Below are positions 5,886-12,611 of a stretch of 12,611 nucleotides of DNA, piece by piece. The stretch is from assembly GCA_964405465.1 (NCBI GenBank), contig CAYONZ010000075.1:1-12611 (forward strand), read 5' to 3'. The translations under genes were made by a program, and so were the position numbers. Origin of the DNA: CAYONZ01 sp964405465 (GTDB lineage: Bacteria > Bdellovibrionota > Bdellovibrionia > Bdellovibrionales > JAMPXM01). The notes beneath the pieces are model-generated. The model was not told where the DNA came from. It was given only the letters and a program-made list of their open reading frames with translations, and did not search any database. Within the stretch, counting starts at the first letter, position 1; the number at the start of each line of letters is the position of its first letter.

Positions 5886-7048
5886 AAATTGCGGTGAGGT
5901 GAGGTGTTCTCTTGTAACTGCTCTGTCGGGTGCCAACTCTGGCCGCGATCAGGAGTATCAAGGCGAACTGACTTTTGTGGGGCAACTTCGACTCTCAGCT
6001 GTAAGTGGTCGCCGTCTGTATCGAGAGTCTGAATTTCCAAAATTTTGAGTCCCACCGGAGTGGTGTGCCAGTGTTTTTTTATGGCAGCAGCCAGCCTTTC
6101 CCAGCGAATATACTTTTCAAAGGATTCGCCGTGATCAGAGCTAAATGAATCACCGATAAATATCACTCCAGATTTCGTGATCGATATGGGAAAATTTTGA
6201 TTCTTAAAATCGTCAATTTTAATCCAATCCTCGCCATTGAGACTACGATAGATTCCCGATGCAGAAACAAATTTTAAATTTGTAATCACCGGACTCGAGG
6301 CCATATCAAAAATTTTGCGCGAAAAAAGTTCTGAGGTTTTTAGCTTTTCAGCCATGTCTTTGGGGTCTTGCGAAAAGACCTGGTCAATGGGCCACCAGGC
6401 GAGTCCGGCTTCATTGATTTTAACTTGTCCCCACTTGAGTGTGCGTGTCTCAAGAATATGTGCTGTCGAGTATTGCACGAGTCGCATCAATAGATCCGAC
6501 TCAGGTCCTGGGGCTGAGCGCAGGGGGAGGTGATTGGTCAAAATGATGAGATCTTTATTGGTGAGTTGCCGTTTGGTGATCAGTTGATGGCGTTCGACGT
6601 AGCCAGTGATTGTAGAGTTTTCGACCTGGGCTTTGACCTTTAGCCAATCGCCATCGAGATCTTGTGGGAATGGTACCTCAAAAAGCTGATGGCGCCGGAT
6701 CGATCTCAGGATGGGTGATTTACGATAGGGTGCTTGAAAAACCACGACTCGCTCTTTGTTAAAAGCAAGGTCAATGCTTTCTCGTTTGAGTTGCGTTGCG
6801 AGAAGAACGTGATCGGCAGGAACCCATCCGAAACTTCCTTGAGGCGTTTTGATTCGATACCAAGGCTGCAGGTGAATGGAGGTTGTTCTTTTTTCTAAGA
6901 GTTCTAGTGGAAATTGCCCAGAGGGGAAGAGGCTGTCTGGTCTTAGGTAAACAGGGATGCCCTGTGCAGACTGAGGGAGCAATCCACACAGGGCGGTAAA
7001 CAAATAAACAAATAAACACGGGGAACAAAATTTGAACATCTCTTTCAC
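5882..7048 (-). CDS. Exported SH3-repeat protein with Asp-box (BNR-like) C-terminal part
   Basis: A probable periplasmic or surface protein of 388 residues, function unknown. From GTG 7048 it begins MKEMFKFCSPCLFVYLFTAL and ends its signal near PQSAQG. Three bacterial SH3-like units follow at roughly 49-85 (PWYRIKTPQGSFGWVPADHV), 98-157 (DWLKVKAQ...ITGYVERHQL) and 170-225 (LPLRSAPG...GLAWWPIDQV); such units usually bind peptidoglycan or peptides. The last 130 residues have three Asp-box-like motifs, YRSLNGEDW (near 268), SSDHGESF (near 302) and TPDRGQSW (near 365), as in beta-propeller or sialidase-like blades, but too few for a whole propeller. ATG 7039 is an equally plausible start, and TTG 7102 would only add an unlikely leader; none has a good ribosome binding site. 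The gene is convergent with plsC and divergent from the outer-membrane protein gene. Confidence 0.8.
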   Translation of the reverse strand: MKEMFKFCSPCLFVYLFTALCGLLPQSAQGIPVYLRPDSLFPSGQFPLELLEKRTTSIHLQPWYRIKTPQGSFGWVPADHVLLATQLKRESIDLAFNKERVVVFQAPYRKSPILRSIRRHQLFEVPFPQDLDGDWLKVKAQVENSTITGYVERHQLITKRQLTNKDLIILTNHLPLRSAPGPESDLLMRLVQYSTAHILETRTLKWGQVKINEAGLAWWPIDQVFSQDPKDMAEKLKTSELFSRKIFDMASSPVITNLKFVSASGIYRSLNGEDWIKIDDFKNQNFPISITKSGVIFIGDSFSSDHGESFEKYIRWERLAAAIKKHWHTTPVGLKILEIQTLDTDGDHLQLRVEVAPQKSVRLDTPDRGQSWHPTEQLQENTSPHRNF

Positions 7049-7153
7049 AGTCTGCCCGCGAAACCTATTTATGCTCAAGGCCAGAAGAAGTCTGATGACC
7101 AAAAGTTGGGTTTTAGACTAGCCATGGTCGAGTTGCTTGGATATGCTTTTTCT
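7049..7153. other. Divergent intergenic region
   Basis: About 105 bp separate the chosen starts of the SH3-repeat protein (minus) and the outer-membrane protein (plus). It should hold both promoters, but I could not pick -35/-10 pairs with confidence on either strand. Confidence 0.4.
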
Positions 7154-8293
7154 ATGTTGAAGAAGAATTGTATTTATAAACAAAAACAATTTACTGAGGG
7201 CGTCTGTGGATTTGTTCTCAAACACAATGTTTCGTTTCTGCTTTGTCGTGTGGCGCTGCTTGCTGTACTGGTGAACGGTGGTGTGTTACGAGCTCCAGTA
7301 GCAACGGCCGCTGAGGCTGTTGAGAAGTTGGGAGAACTCGAGGTTTCTGATCTTTTGCTTGAACCACAGTTTTTTTACACCGAGCCTAAGACGGGGCGAT
7401 TTGAAATTGGCAATTCTCTTTTTTCGGTTCGCTGGCTGAAGGACCAATATATTTCTGGACAGATCACTGTTGGCACCAAGTCTCTTCTTGGGGTACCCAA
7501 GAGATATTCGAGTGAAACCTCTGAAGAAATAGGTTTGGTTGAAGGATTTGCTCAGGCCGAAACTTATTGGGGACGGGTGCGGTTTGGTTTGATTCCCTTG
7601 CATTTTGGATATGAGGGAGCTTTGGCTGAGGGTTCGTTGAAATTTCCTCGGAGCCTTTGGTATCGCGAGCGACTTTTGGGTTTGCGTGATTTTGGCCTTA
7701 GTTACGCAGTCGACAACGAGGGATTTTTCTCAGAGTGGACGATCCACAATGGAGAATCTGGAAAAGATTTAGACAATAAAGCCTGGTTCACAGCTCGAGC
7801 GGGCTATGAGCAGGAAGATTTTTTTGTAGGTCTCACTGGTGCCACGGGCAGAACCACTCAGGAGTCGACAAATCCTTCTGGAAATCGTGCGAACCTCGCT
7901 GATGGTTTTGTGGTGAGTGATCCTGCGCGTGTGCGAATGGCTGGCGTGTTTATTGGGACACATGGGCCTGAAATCAGTGTTGCGGCAGAGGCACTGGTGG
8001 CCGAAAACTTTCAGCAGGTCGACTTTAAATCAACAGGTGGTCATCTGGACTTGATTTATGATTTCGCCAAACATTGGACTGCGCTGGCCCGTTATGATCG
8101 ATATGATCCCAATGGTTCTGAGGCCAATGATCGCTTACAAGAGTGGACGATGGGGCTCTCATACAAGAGCAATTATGAAACATCGGCAGTGTATTTATAT
8201 GTGACCCGGTTGTTGCGTGAGGGCGCAGATACCAGTGCGCATCAATTTCGAATTGTTTGGCGCCTCACACCGTACATTCACCATGTGCGATGA
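7154..8293 (+). CDS. Outer-membrane beta-barrel, porin-like protein
   Basis: A 379-residue protein predicted to sit in the outer membrane. From ATG 7154 it has a long basic N-region (LKKNCIYKQKQF), a hydrophobic core at about 26-45 (SFLLCRVALLAVLVNGGVL) and an Ala-rich cleavage site near APVATAAEA (about 48-56). The mature part is a series of amphipathic strands with alternating aromatic and polar residues and Gly/Asn turns (FEIGNSLFSVRWL, YISGQITVGTKSLLG, AETYWGRVRFGLIPLHFGY, FFVGLTGATGR, WTALARYDRYD, EWTMGLSYKSN, SAVYLYVTRLLRE), and the last strand HQFRIVWRLTPYIHHVR is typical of barrels. The FGLIPLHFGY...RSLWYRERLLG...DFGLSYAV pattern recalls phosphate-selective (OprP/OprO) type porins; the transported solute is not deducible. 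No good ribosome binding site precedes ATG 7154. Earlier TTG 7106 and ATG 7124 are in frame but would lengthen an already long N-region. Confidence 0.78.
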   Translation: MLKKNCIYKQKQFTEGVCGFVLKHNVSFLLCRVALLAVLVNGGVLRAPVATAAEAVEKLGELEVSDLLLEPQFFYTEPKTGRFEIGNSLFSVRWLKDQYISGQITVGTKSLLGVPKRYSSETSEEIGLVEGFAQAETYWGRVRFGLIPLHFGYEGALAEGSLKFPRSLWYRERLLGLRDFGLSYAVDNEGFFSEWTIHNGESGKDLDNKAWFTARAGYEQEDFFVGLTGATGRTTQESTNPSGNRANLADGFVVSDPARVRMAGVFIGTHGPEISVAAEALVAENFQQVDFKSTGGHLDLIYDFAKHWTALARYDRYDPNGSEANDRLQEWTMGLSYKSNYETSAVYLYVTRLLREGADTSAHQFRIVWRLTPYIHHVR

Positions 8294-8300
8294 TTCTTTT

Positions 8301-8329
8301 TTGACCAGGTATTAGTGCCGAGTTATGAA
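8301..8329 (+). promoter_or_regulatory. Sigma70-like promoter of the hbd-crt-icmF operon
   Basis: TTGACC (8301-8306) and TATGAA (8324-8329) are separated by exactly 17 bases, a near-consensus pair. It lies about 120 bp before the hbd start codon, leaving a leader of roughly 110 bases. Confidence 0.65.
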
Positions 8330-8381
8330 TTTTATAAGAAAATTGACGAGAACAAAACAACTGGTTGCTCTGTGAGTGTGC

Positions 8382-8406
8382 ACGCCGCATTGTCTGTGGG
8401 CGGCGT
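8382..8406 (+). promoter_or_regulatory. GC-rich hairpin in the hbd leader
   Basis: ACGCCGC (8382-8388) and GCGGCGT (8400-8406) can pair over an 11-base loop, 41 bases before the hbd start codon in the likely untranslated leader. No T-run follows. It may be an mRNA structure or, as DNA, part of a regulator site; the sequence does not decide. Confidence 0.45.
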
Positions 8407-8447
8407 CACTTCATGGCGCCTTTCCAAGCAATATGAAAGGGGTTTTT

Positions 8448-9305
8448 GTGAGATTAGAAGATATTAAAAAAGTGGGTGTTGTTGGTGCTGGGCAAATGGG
8501 GAATGGCATTGTGCAGGTTGCGGCAAGTGCAGGTTTGCAAGTTGTCATGATGGATATCAACGACAAGAGCTTGGCTAATGGATTGGCAACTATTGCGGGT
8601 AGCTGCGATCGTTTGATAAAAAAAGAGAAAATGACTCTCCAACAAAAAGAGACTTTGCTTGGGCGAATTCAAACCTCGACGACTATGCAGGCACTTCAGG
8701 ATTGTGATCTTGTTGTGGAGGCAGCAACTGAGAATGTTGATCTGAAAATTAAAATTTTCAAAGAGCTGGATGAGACTGTAAAAAGTGACGCGTTATTGTG
8801 TACAAACACCTCAAGTATTTCGATCACAAAAATTGCGGCAGCAACAAAGCGGCCAAGCCAGGTTGCGGGTATGCATTTCATGAATCCAGTTCCTTTGATG
8901 GCGTTGGTTGAGGGAATTCGTGGACTTCAAACTTCATCTGAGTGTTTTTCAGTTGTGCGAGCATTTGCTGAAAAACTAGGAAAGGTTTTTGTTGAAGGAC
9001 GAGACATGCCTGGCTTCATTGTCAATCGGGTTTTGATGCCGATGATTAATGAAGCGGTTTATGCACTTTACGAAGGAATTGCCGAAGCCAAAGCTATTGA
9101 TGAAGCGATGAAGCTTGGGACCAACCAACCTATGGGCCCATTGACGTTAGCTGATTTTATTGGTCTCGACACCTGTTTGGCTATTATGAATGTCTTGCAT
9201 GAGGGACTTGGAGATACCAAATATCGACCTTGTCCGCTTTTGGTAAAATATGTTGAGGCCGGATGGTTGGGTAAAAAAACTGGCCGTGGATTCTATCAAT
9301 ACTAG
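8448..9305 (+). CDS. hbd: 3-hydroxybutyryl-CoA dehydrogenase
   Basis: NAD(P)-dependent oxidation of 3-hydroxybutyryl-CoA to acetoacetyl-CoA, or the reverse reduction, in the cytoplasm. The 285-residue length fits the single-domain-pair family. The Rossmann dinucleotide motif GAGQMG is at 13-18, with MMD at the end of the second strand. The catalytic pair is H143 (GMHFMNPVP) and E155, 12 residues apart as in the human enzyme. NTSSIS (118-123) and GFIVNRVLMPMINEA (189-203) are family signatures, and the protein ends KKTGRGFYQY. GTG 8448 is chosen because AAAGGGG stands 5 bases before it and it gives the usual N-terminus (RLEDIKKVGVVGAG); in-frame codons further upstream only add non-homologous residues. 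First gene of an operon: crt follows after 13 bp and icmF after that, which supports a C4 acyl-CoA role. Confidence 0.95.
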   Translation: MRLEDIKKVGVVGAGQMGNGIVQVAASAGLQVVMMDINDKSLANGLATIAGSCDRLIKKEKMTLQQKETLLGRIQTSTTMQALQDCDLVVEAATENVDLKIKIFKELDETVKSDALLCTNTSSISITKIAAATKRPSQVAGMHFMNPVPLMALVEGIRGLQTSSECFSVVRAFAEKLGKVFVEGRDMPGFIVNRVLMPMINEAVYALYEGIAEAKAIDEAMKLGTNQPMGPLTLADFIGLDTCLAIMNVLHEGLGDTKYRPCPLLVKYVEAGWLGKKTGRGFYQY

Positions 9306-9318
9306 AGAGGAGTCTCAG

Positions 9319-10140
9319 ATGGTATCGGGTACTATGACACAAGAAATGATGGTTGCGACTCAGTACAAAACTTTGAATCTGAAAATCGAAAAAAATATTT
9401 TGTATCTAACAATCCAGAGGCCAGAGGCACTTAATGCCTTGAATGCAGAAGTGATGAGTGAACTCGGCGAGGTGTTCTTGCGGCTTGAAAAGAATCATGA
9501 TGTGCGAGTTGTGATTCTTGCTGGCTCTGGTGATAAGGCCTTTGTCGCGGGAGCCGATATCAAAGAGATTGATAAATTGGGAGTAGATGAAGCACGTGGC
9601 TTCGCAGCTGCGGGGCAGGCGCTGTTCACTCGCATTGAGCGAAGTCGAGTTCCAGTTATTGCAGCCGTATCTGGATTTGCTTTGGGTGGTGGCCTTGAGT
9701 TGGCTTTGGCCTGCGATTTTATCGTGGCCAGTGATAAATCTAAGATGGGCCTTCCGGAATGCTCTTTGGGGATTATGCCAGGCTATGGTGGCACCGTGCG
9801 ACTGCCGCGTCGAGTGGGAAGTGCGAGGGCAAAAGAGATGATTCTCACTGGGCAAATGGTCACGGCCGTCGAGGCCTTGCAAATGGGATTAGTGAATCGA
9901 GTTGTGGAGCCTGACAAAATACTTGAAGCTTGCGTGTCGCTGGCTGATGCAATGTTGAGTCGAGCACCTCAGGCACTTTCGAAAATCAAACAGTCCATCA
10001 ATTTTGGACTCGATATGAGTGTTGATCAGCACAATGATCTTGAAGCACAACTTTTCTCGCAACTTTTTGCAACCCAGGATCAAAAAGAAGGAACTCGAGC
10101 CTTTATTGAAAAAAGAAAACCGATATTTTCGGGTCACTGA
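9319..10140 (+). CDS. crt: Enoyl-CoA hydratase (crotonase)
   Basis: Reversible hydration of crotonyl-CoA and other short enoyl-CoAs to 3-hydroxyacyl-CoA, the step adjoining the preceding dehydrogenase. The protein has 273 residues, about 10 more than usual because of an N-terminal extension (MVSGTMTQEMMVATQ). RPEALNALN (34-42) is the usual substrate-loop signature. AFVAGADIKEI (74-84) and FALGGGLELALACD (120-133) form the oxyanion hole. Both catalytic glutamates are present, E127 (GGGLE) and E147 (LPE), 20 residues apart as in rat crotonase E144/E164, so this is a true hydratase rather than another crotonase-fold enzyme. PGYGGTVRLPR and the C-terminal AFIEKRKPIFSG are also typical. GAGAGGAG lies 6 bases before ATG 9319. 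The gap to hbd is 13 bp and to icmF 22 bp. Its exact chain-length preference cannot be read from the sequence. Confidence 0.94.
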   Translation: MVSGTMTQEMMVATQYKTLNLKIEKNILYLTIQRPEALNALNAEVMSELGEVFLRLEKNHDVRVVILAGSGDKAFVAGADIKEIDKLGVDEARGFAAAGQALFTRIERSRVPVIAAVSGFALGGGLELALACDFIVASDKSKMGLPECSLGIMPGYGGTVRLPRRVGSARAKEMILTGQMVTAVEALQMGLVNRVVEPDKILEACVSLADAMLSRAPQALSKIKQSINFGLDMSVDQHNDLEAQLFSQLFATQDQKEGTRAFIEKRKPIFSGH

Positions 10141-10151
10141 ATCGTGACCCG
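10130..10151 (+). promoter_or_regulatory. Intercistronic hairpin between crt and icmF
   Basis: CGGGTCAC (10130-10137) and GTGACCCG (10144-10151) are perfect complements around a 6-base loop that begins with the crt stop codon TGA. No T-run follows; instead the icmF ribosome binding site (GTGAGGG, 10152-10158) starts immediately after the stem. It could slow exonucleases or modulate icmF translation. Confidence 0.6.
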
Positions 10152-10162
10152 GTGAGGGTAAA

Positions 10163-12611
10163 ATGAATTCTCTGAAAAATCCAGTTCGCTTGGTTACCGC
10201 TGCTAGTCTCTTCGATGGTCATGATGCCAGCATCAATTTGATGCGCCGTCTTTTACAGGACATGGGCGCTGAGGTGATTCACCTTGGGCACAATCGTTCG
10301 GTTCTTGATGTTGTGTTGGCCGCATTGCAGGAGGGCGCGCAAGGAATTGCCGTGAGCTCTTATCAAGGTGGGCACATGGAGTATTTCAAGTACATGCGAG
10401 ATCTCTTGAATCAGGCCGGAGCGGGGTATGTGAAAATCTATGGCGGTGGTGGTGGAGTCATTGTTCATGAAGAAAAACGTGAGCTAGAGGCTTATGGGAT
10501 TTCTCAGATTTTTCATCCCGAGGATGGGCGACGACTTGGGTTGGAAGGAATGATTCGTCAAGTTGTTGAAGGTTGTGATTTTGATCCAACTGAAAATGTA
10601 AAGTCCTCTGCTGATGATCTTACTGTTCGGCCAGAGTTGCCTCATCGGGCCTTGGGAATGGCTCTAAATTGCATTGAGAAAAATAAGCCACTAGATGAGA
10701 AATTGCAGCGCCAGCTGCAAAAATTTGTCCGATCCAGCGATCGAGCAGAGCCTTTGGTTTTAGGAGTTACAGGAACGGGCGGAGCTGGCAAGTCCTCCTT
10801 GGTTGATGAGCTTGTGCAAAGGTTTTTAAATGCCTTTCCTGAAATTAAAATTGGTGTTGTCTGTGTTGATCCGAGCAAGCGCAAAACAGGTGGGGCCCTT
10901 TTGGGTGATCGAATTCGGATGAATTCCTTGTCACGCCCAGGGGTTTTTATGCGTTCAGTTGCAAGCCGTGGGTCCGGAACAGAAATCGCAGCATCATTGC
11001 CGCGATTTTTGACTGAGCTAAAGAAATACAATTTTGATCTTTTGATTGCCGAGACCTCAGGTATTGGTCAGGCAAGTCATGCTATCACTGAGCTGGCCGA
11101 TCGAAGCCTTTATGTGATGACTTCTGAGTTTGGGGCACAGAGCCAGCTCGAAAAAATCGACATGATTGATTATGCGCATTTCATCGCGATCAATAAGGCG
11201 GATCATCGGGGCTCACTTGATGCCCTTCGAGATGTGCGTAAGCAATACAAACGATCTAGAAAACTTTTTGAAGCGCCTGACTCCAGTCTTCCGGTGTTTT
11301 TAACTCAGGCGGCTCAATTTAATGATGAGGGAGTGAATCACCTGTTTTTTTCGATTGTTGATGAGCTTGCAAAATCGAATGCGGCAAATACCAAGCTTGC
11401 TGACACTGACGAGTGTCGTCTTAGCACTTGGACACTTCCTCAGAGTTATCGGCAGCGAGTGAAGGGAGTCACGCGTAAAACGATTGTTCCTCCTGAACGC
11501 CAAAATTATTTAGCAGAAATTTCTGCTAAGGTTCGGGCCTATAAAAAACAAACTGAGGATTTGGCTAAATCGGCACGCCTGTTAGGGTCACTCGATGTGG
11601 TGTGCTCAGAATTGGGTTCACATGTGTTGGCTTCTGCGTCTTCGCAAGAGGCTGTTGCTCAGGCTGAAAAGCATTTAGGGTCTGAGCTTTCGAGACTTAA
11701 AAACTGGGATAAACAAGTTGCACAGTATTCAGGTGATGATTTCGTCTATGAGGTGCGTGGCAAATCCATTAAACAAAAAATGACGAGCGAAAGTTTAAGT
11801 GGCATCAAGATTCGTAAAGTTGTACCGCCGCGATTACATGACTGGGGTGATCGATTGCGTTTCTTGCGGCTTGAGAATTTTCCAGGGGAGTTTCCTTTTA
11901 CGGCAGGAGTGTTCAACTTGAAGCGTGAAGGAGAAGACCCGACACGCATGTTTGCTGGAGAAGGTCCACCAGAGAGAACGAATCGGCGATTTCATTACCT
12001 AAGCGAGGGGCAGTCTGCAAAGCGCTTATCTACGGCGTTTGATAGTGTGACTTTGTATGGACAAGATCCCGATGCTCGTCCTGACATCTTTGGTAAGGTC
12101 GGTGAGAGTGGCGTGAGTATTTGCACGCTGGACGATATGAAGCGTTTATATGAGGGGTTTGACCTTTGTTCGCCGTCAACAAGTGTGAGCATGACCATTA
12201 ATGGCCCTGCGCCAATGATTCTAGCTTTTTTTATGAACACCGCCATCGACCAGCAGGTAGAAAAGAAAGAAAAAGAATTGGGTCGTAAGCTCAGTGAATC
12301 AGAGTGGCAGGCCGTGCAAAAAGAAACCTTGAAGCAAGTTCGCGGTACGGTTCAAGCGGATATCCTCAAAGAAGATCAGGGACAAAACACTTGTATTTTC
12401 TCAATCGATTTTGCTTTGAAAATGATGGGCGATATTCAAGAGTATTTTGTAAAAAACGAAATTCGAAATTTCTATTCGGTGAGCATTTCGGGCTATCATA
12501 TTGCTGAGGCCGGAGCGAATCCAATTAGTCAGTTGGCATTCACTTTGAGCAATGCTTTTACTTTTGTTGAATACTATCTTGCTCGTGGGCTTAAAATAGA
12601 TGACTTCGCAG
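10163..12611 (+). CDS. icmF: Fused isobutyryl-CoA mutase IcmF (C-terminus beyond window)
   Basis: Adenosylcobalamin-dependent mutase interconverting isobutyryl-CoA and n-butyryl-CoA, fused to its own G-protein chaperone. The window holds 816 residues of about 1,090 expected. Domain 1 (about 1-140) is the B12-binding Rossmann domain: SLFDGHDASIN with H20 as likely lower cobalt ligand, SSYQGGHMEYF, and YGGGGGVI. Domain 2 (about 195-400) is the MeaB-like GTPase: P-loop GTGGAGKS (204-211), DPSKRKTGGALLGDRIR (236-252), ETSGIGQ (297-303), NKAD (344-347). Then come a linker and the mutase barrel: PFTAGVFNLKREGEDPTRMFAGEG, STAFDSVTLYGQD, SVSMTINGPAP, GQNTCIF, SISGYH. F597 (RMFAG) and Q741 (GQNTC) stand where methylmalonyl-CoA mutases have Tyr and Arg, pointing to isobutyryl-CoA rather than methylmalonyl-CoA. 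ATG 10163 has GTGAGGG 4 bases upstream. Third gene of the hbd-crt operon. Confidence 0.96.
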   Translation, partial: MNSLKNPVRLVTAASLFDGHDASINLMRRLLQDMGAEVIHLGHNRSVLDVVLAALQEGAQGIAVSSYQGGHMEYFKYMRDLLNQAGAGYVKIYGGGGGVIVHEEKRELEAYGISQIFHPEDGRRLGLEGMIRQVVEGCDFDPTENVKSSADDLTVRPELPHRALGMALNCIEKNKPLDEKLQRQLQKFVRSSDRAEPLVLGVTGTGGAGKSSLVDELVQRFLNAFPEIKIGVVCVDPSKRKTGGALLGDRIRMNSLSRPGVFMRSVASRGSGTEIAASLPRFLTELKKYNFDLLIAETSGIGQASHAITELADRSLYVMTSEFGAQSQLEKIDMIDYAHFIAINKADHRGSLDALRDVRKQYKRSRKLFEAPDSSLPVFLTQAAQFNDEGVNHLFFSIVDELAKSNAANTKLADTDECRLSTWTLPQSYRQRVKGVTRKTIVPPERQNYLAEISAKVRAYKKQTEDLAKSARLLGSLDVVCSELGSHVLASASSQEAVAQAEKHLGSELSRLKNWDKQVAQYSGDDFVYEVRGKSIKQKMTSESLSGIKIRKVVPPRLHDWGDRLRFLRLENFPGEFPFTAGVFNLKREGEDPTRMFAGEGPPERTNRRFHYLSEGQSAKRLSTAFDSVTLYGQDPDARPDIFGKVGESGVSICTLDDMKRLYEGFDLCSPSTSVSMTINGPAPMILAFFMNTAIDQQVEKKEKELGRKLSESEWQAVQKETLKQVRGTVQADILKEDQGQNTCIFSIDFALKMMGDIQEYFVKNEIRNFYSVSISGYHIAEAGANPISQLAFTLSNAFTFVEYYLARGLKIDDFA

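Noticed and set aside
8280..8300. Terminator after the outer-membrane protein gene
   Set aside because: There is a T-rich stretch but no stable stem before it; the T-run overlaps the -35 element of the next promoter.
9406..9882. A 158-codon open frame on the minus strand opposite crt
   Set aside because: The opposite strand encodes a complete crotonase with both catalytic glutamates. The antisense product looks like random composition.
10642..11031. A 129-codon minus-strand frame inside icmF
   Set aside because: It is a shadow of the conserved GTPase domain, with no sign of its own selection.
10163..12611. Type VI secretion protein IcmF (TssM)
   Set aside because: The shared symbol is a coincidence. 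The protein has B12-binding, MeaB-like GTPase and mutase domains, not the membrane domains of TssM.
10163..12611. Methylmalonyl-CoA mutase
   Set aside because: The fused B12-GTPase-mutase order and the Phe597/Gln741 pair, instead of Tyr/Arg, fit isobutyryl-CoA mutase.

Overview
The window looks like chromosome of a Gram-negative bacterium of roughly 45 % GC. The best guess is a Bdellovibrio-like predator (Bdellovibrionota) or a myxobacterial relative. Reasons: a protein resembling the TIGR04552-type family known to me from those groups (recalled, not searched), several secreted or outer-membrane proteins without close textbook relatives, and a fused cobalamin-dependent acyl-CoA mutase (IcmF). 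No RNA gene, CRISPR array, transposase or phage gene was seen. This is an ordinary-looking chromosomal segment, but several of its genes are uncharacterised.

Layout. (a) 1-~174, minus: the N-terminal part of an unidentified gene that leaves the window. (b) 230-3125, plus: a two-gene carbohydrate unit, a GT4 glycosyltransferase with an unusual N-terminal hydrophobic segment and linker, then a six-hairpin glycoside hydrolase-like protein 10 bp downstream. (c) 3301-3687, minus: a small secreted protein with a strong ribosome binding site and its own intrinsic terminator. (d) 3955-5885, plus: a protein whose sequence pattern recalls a highly diverged RelA/SpoT synthetase domain, coupled by a 4-bp stop/start overlap to a PlsC-type acyltransferase. 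(e) 5882-~7048, minus: an exported protein with SH3-like repeats and Asp-box motifs, whose stop codon shares the four bases CTAG with that of plsC. (f) ~7154-8293, plus: an outer-membrane beta-barrel, divergent from (e). (g) 8301 to the right edge, plus: a good sigma70-like promoter followed by 3-hydroxyacyl-CoA dehydrogenase (hbd), enoyl-CoA hydratase (crt) and isobutyryl-CoA mutase (icmF, cut by the edge), closely spaced.

How the genes fit together. Block (g) is a coherent C4 acyl-CoA module. Hbd and Crt interconvert acetoacetyl-CoA, 3-hydroxybutyryl-CoA and crotonyl-CoA. IcmF interconverts n-butyryl-CoA and isobutyryl-CoA, linking straight-chain C4 metabolism to branched acyl-CoAs (valine breakdown, branched fatty acid primers). 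Block (b) probably makes or trims a glycan, block (d) pairs membrane-phospholipid acylation with a possible nucleotide-related enzyme, and (e)/(f) are envelope proteins.

The most interesting signal is the RelA/SpoT-like pattern in the 398-residue protein at 3955-5151 and its translational coupling to plsC. Smaller structural curiosities are a 13-bp perfect inverted repeat and a 3 x 12-bp in-frame tandem repeat inside the two carbohydrate genes, and an 8-bp perfect hairpin spanning the crt stop codon just ahead of the icmF ribosome binding site.
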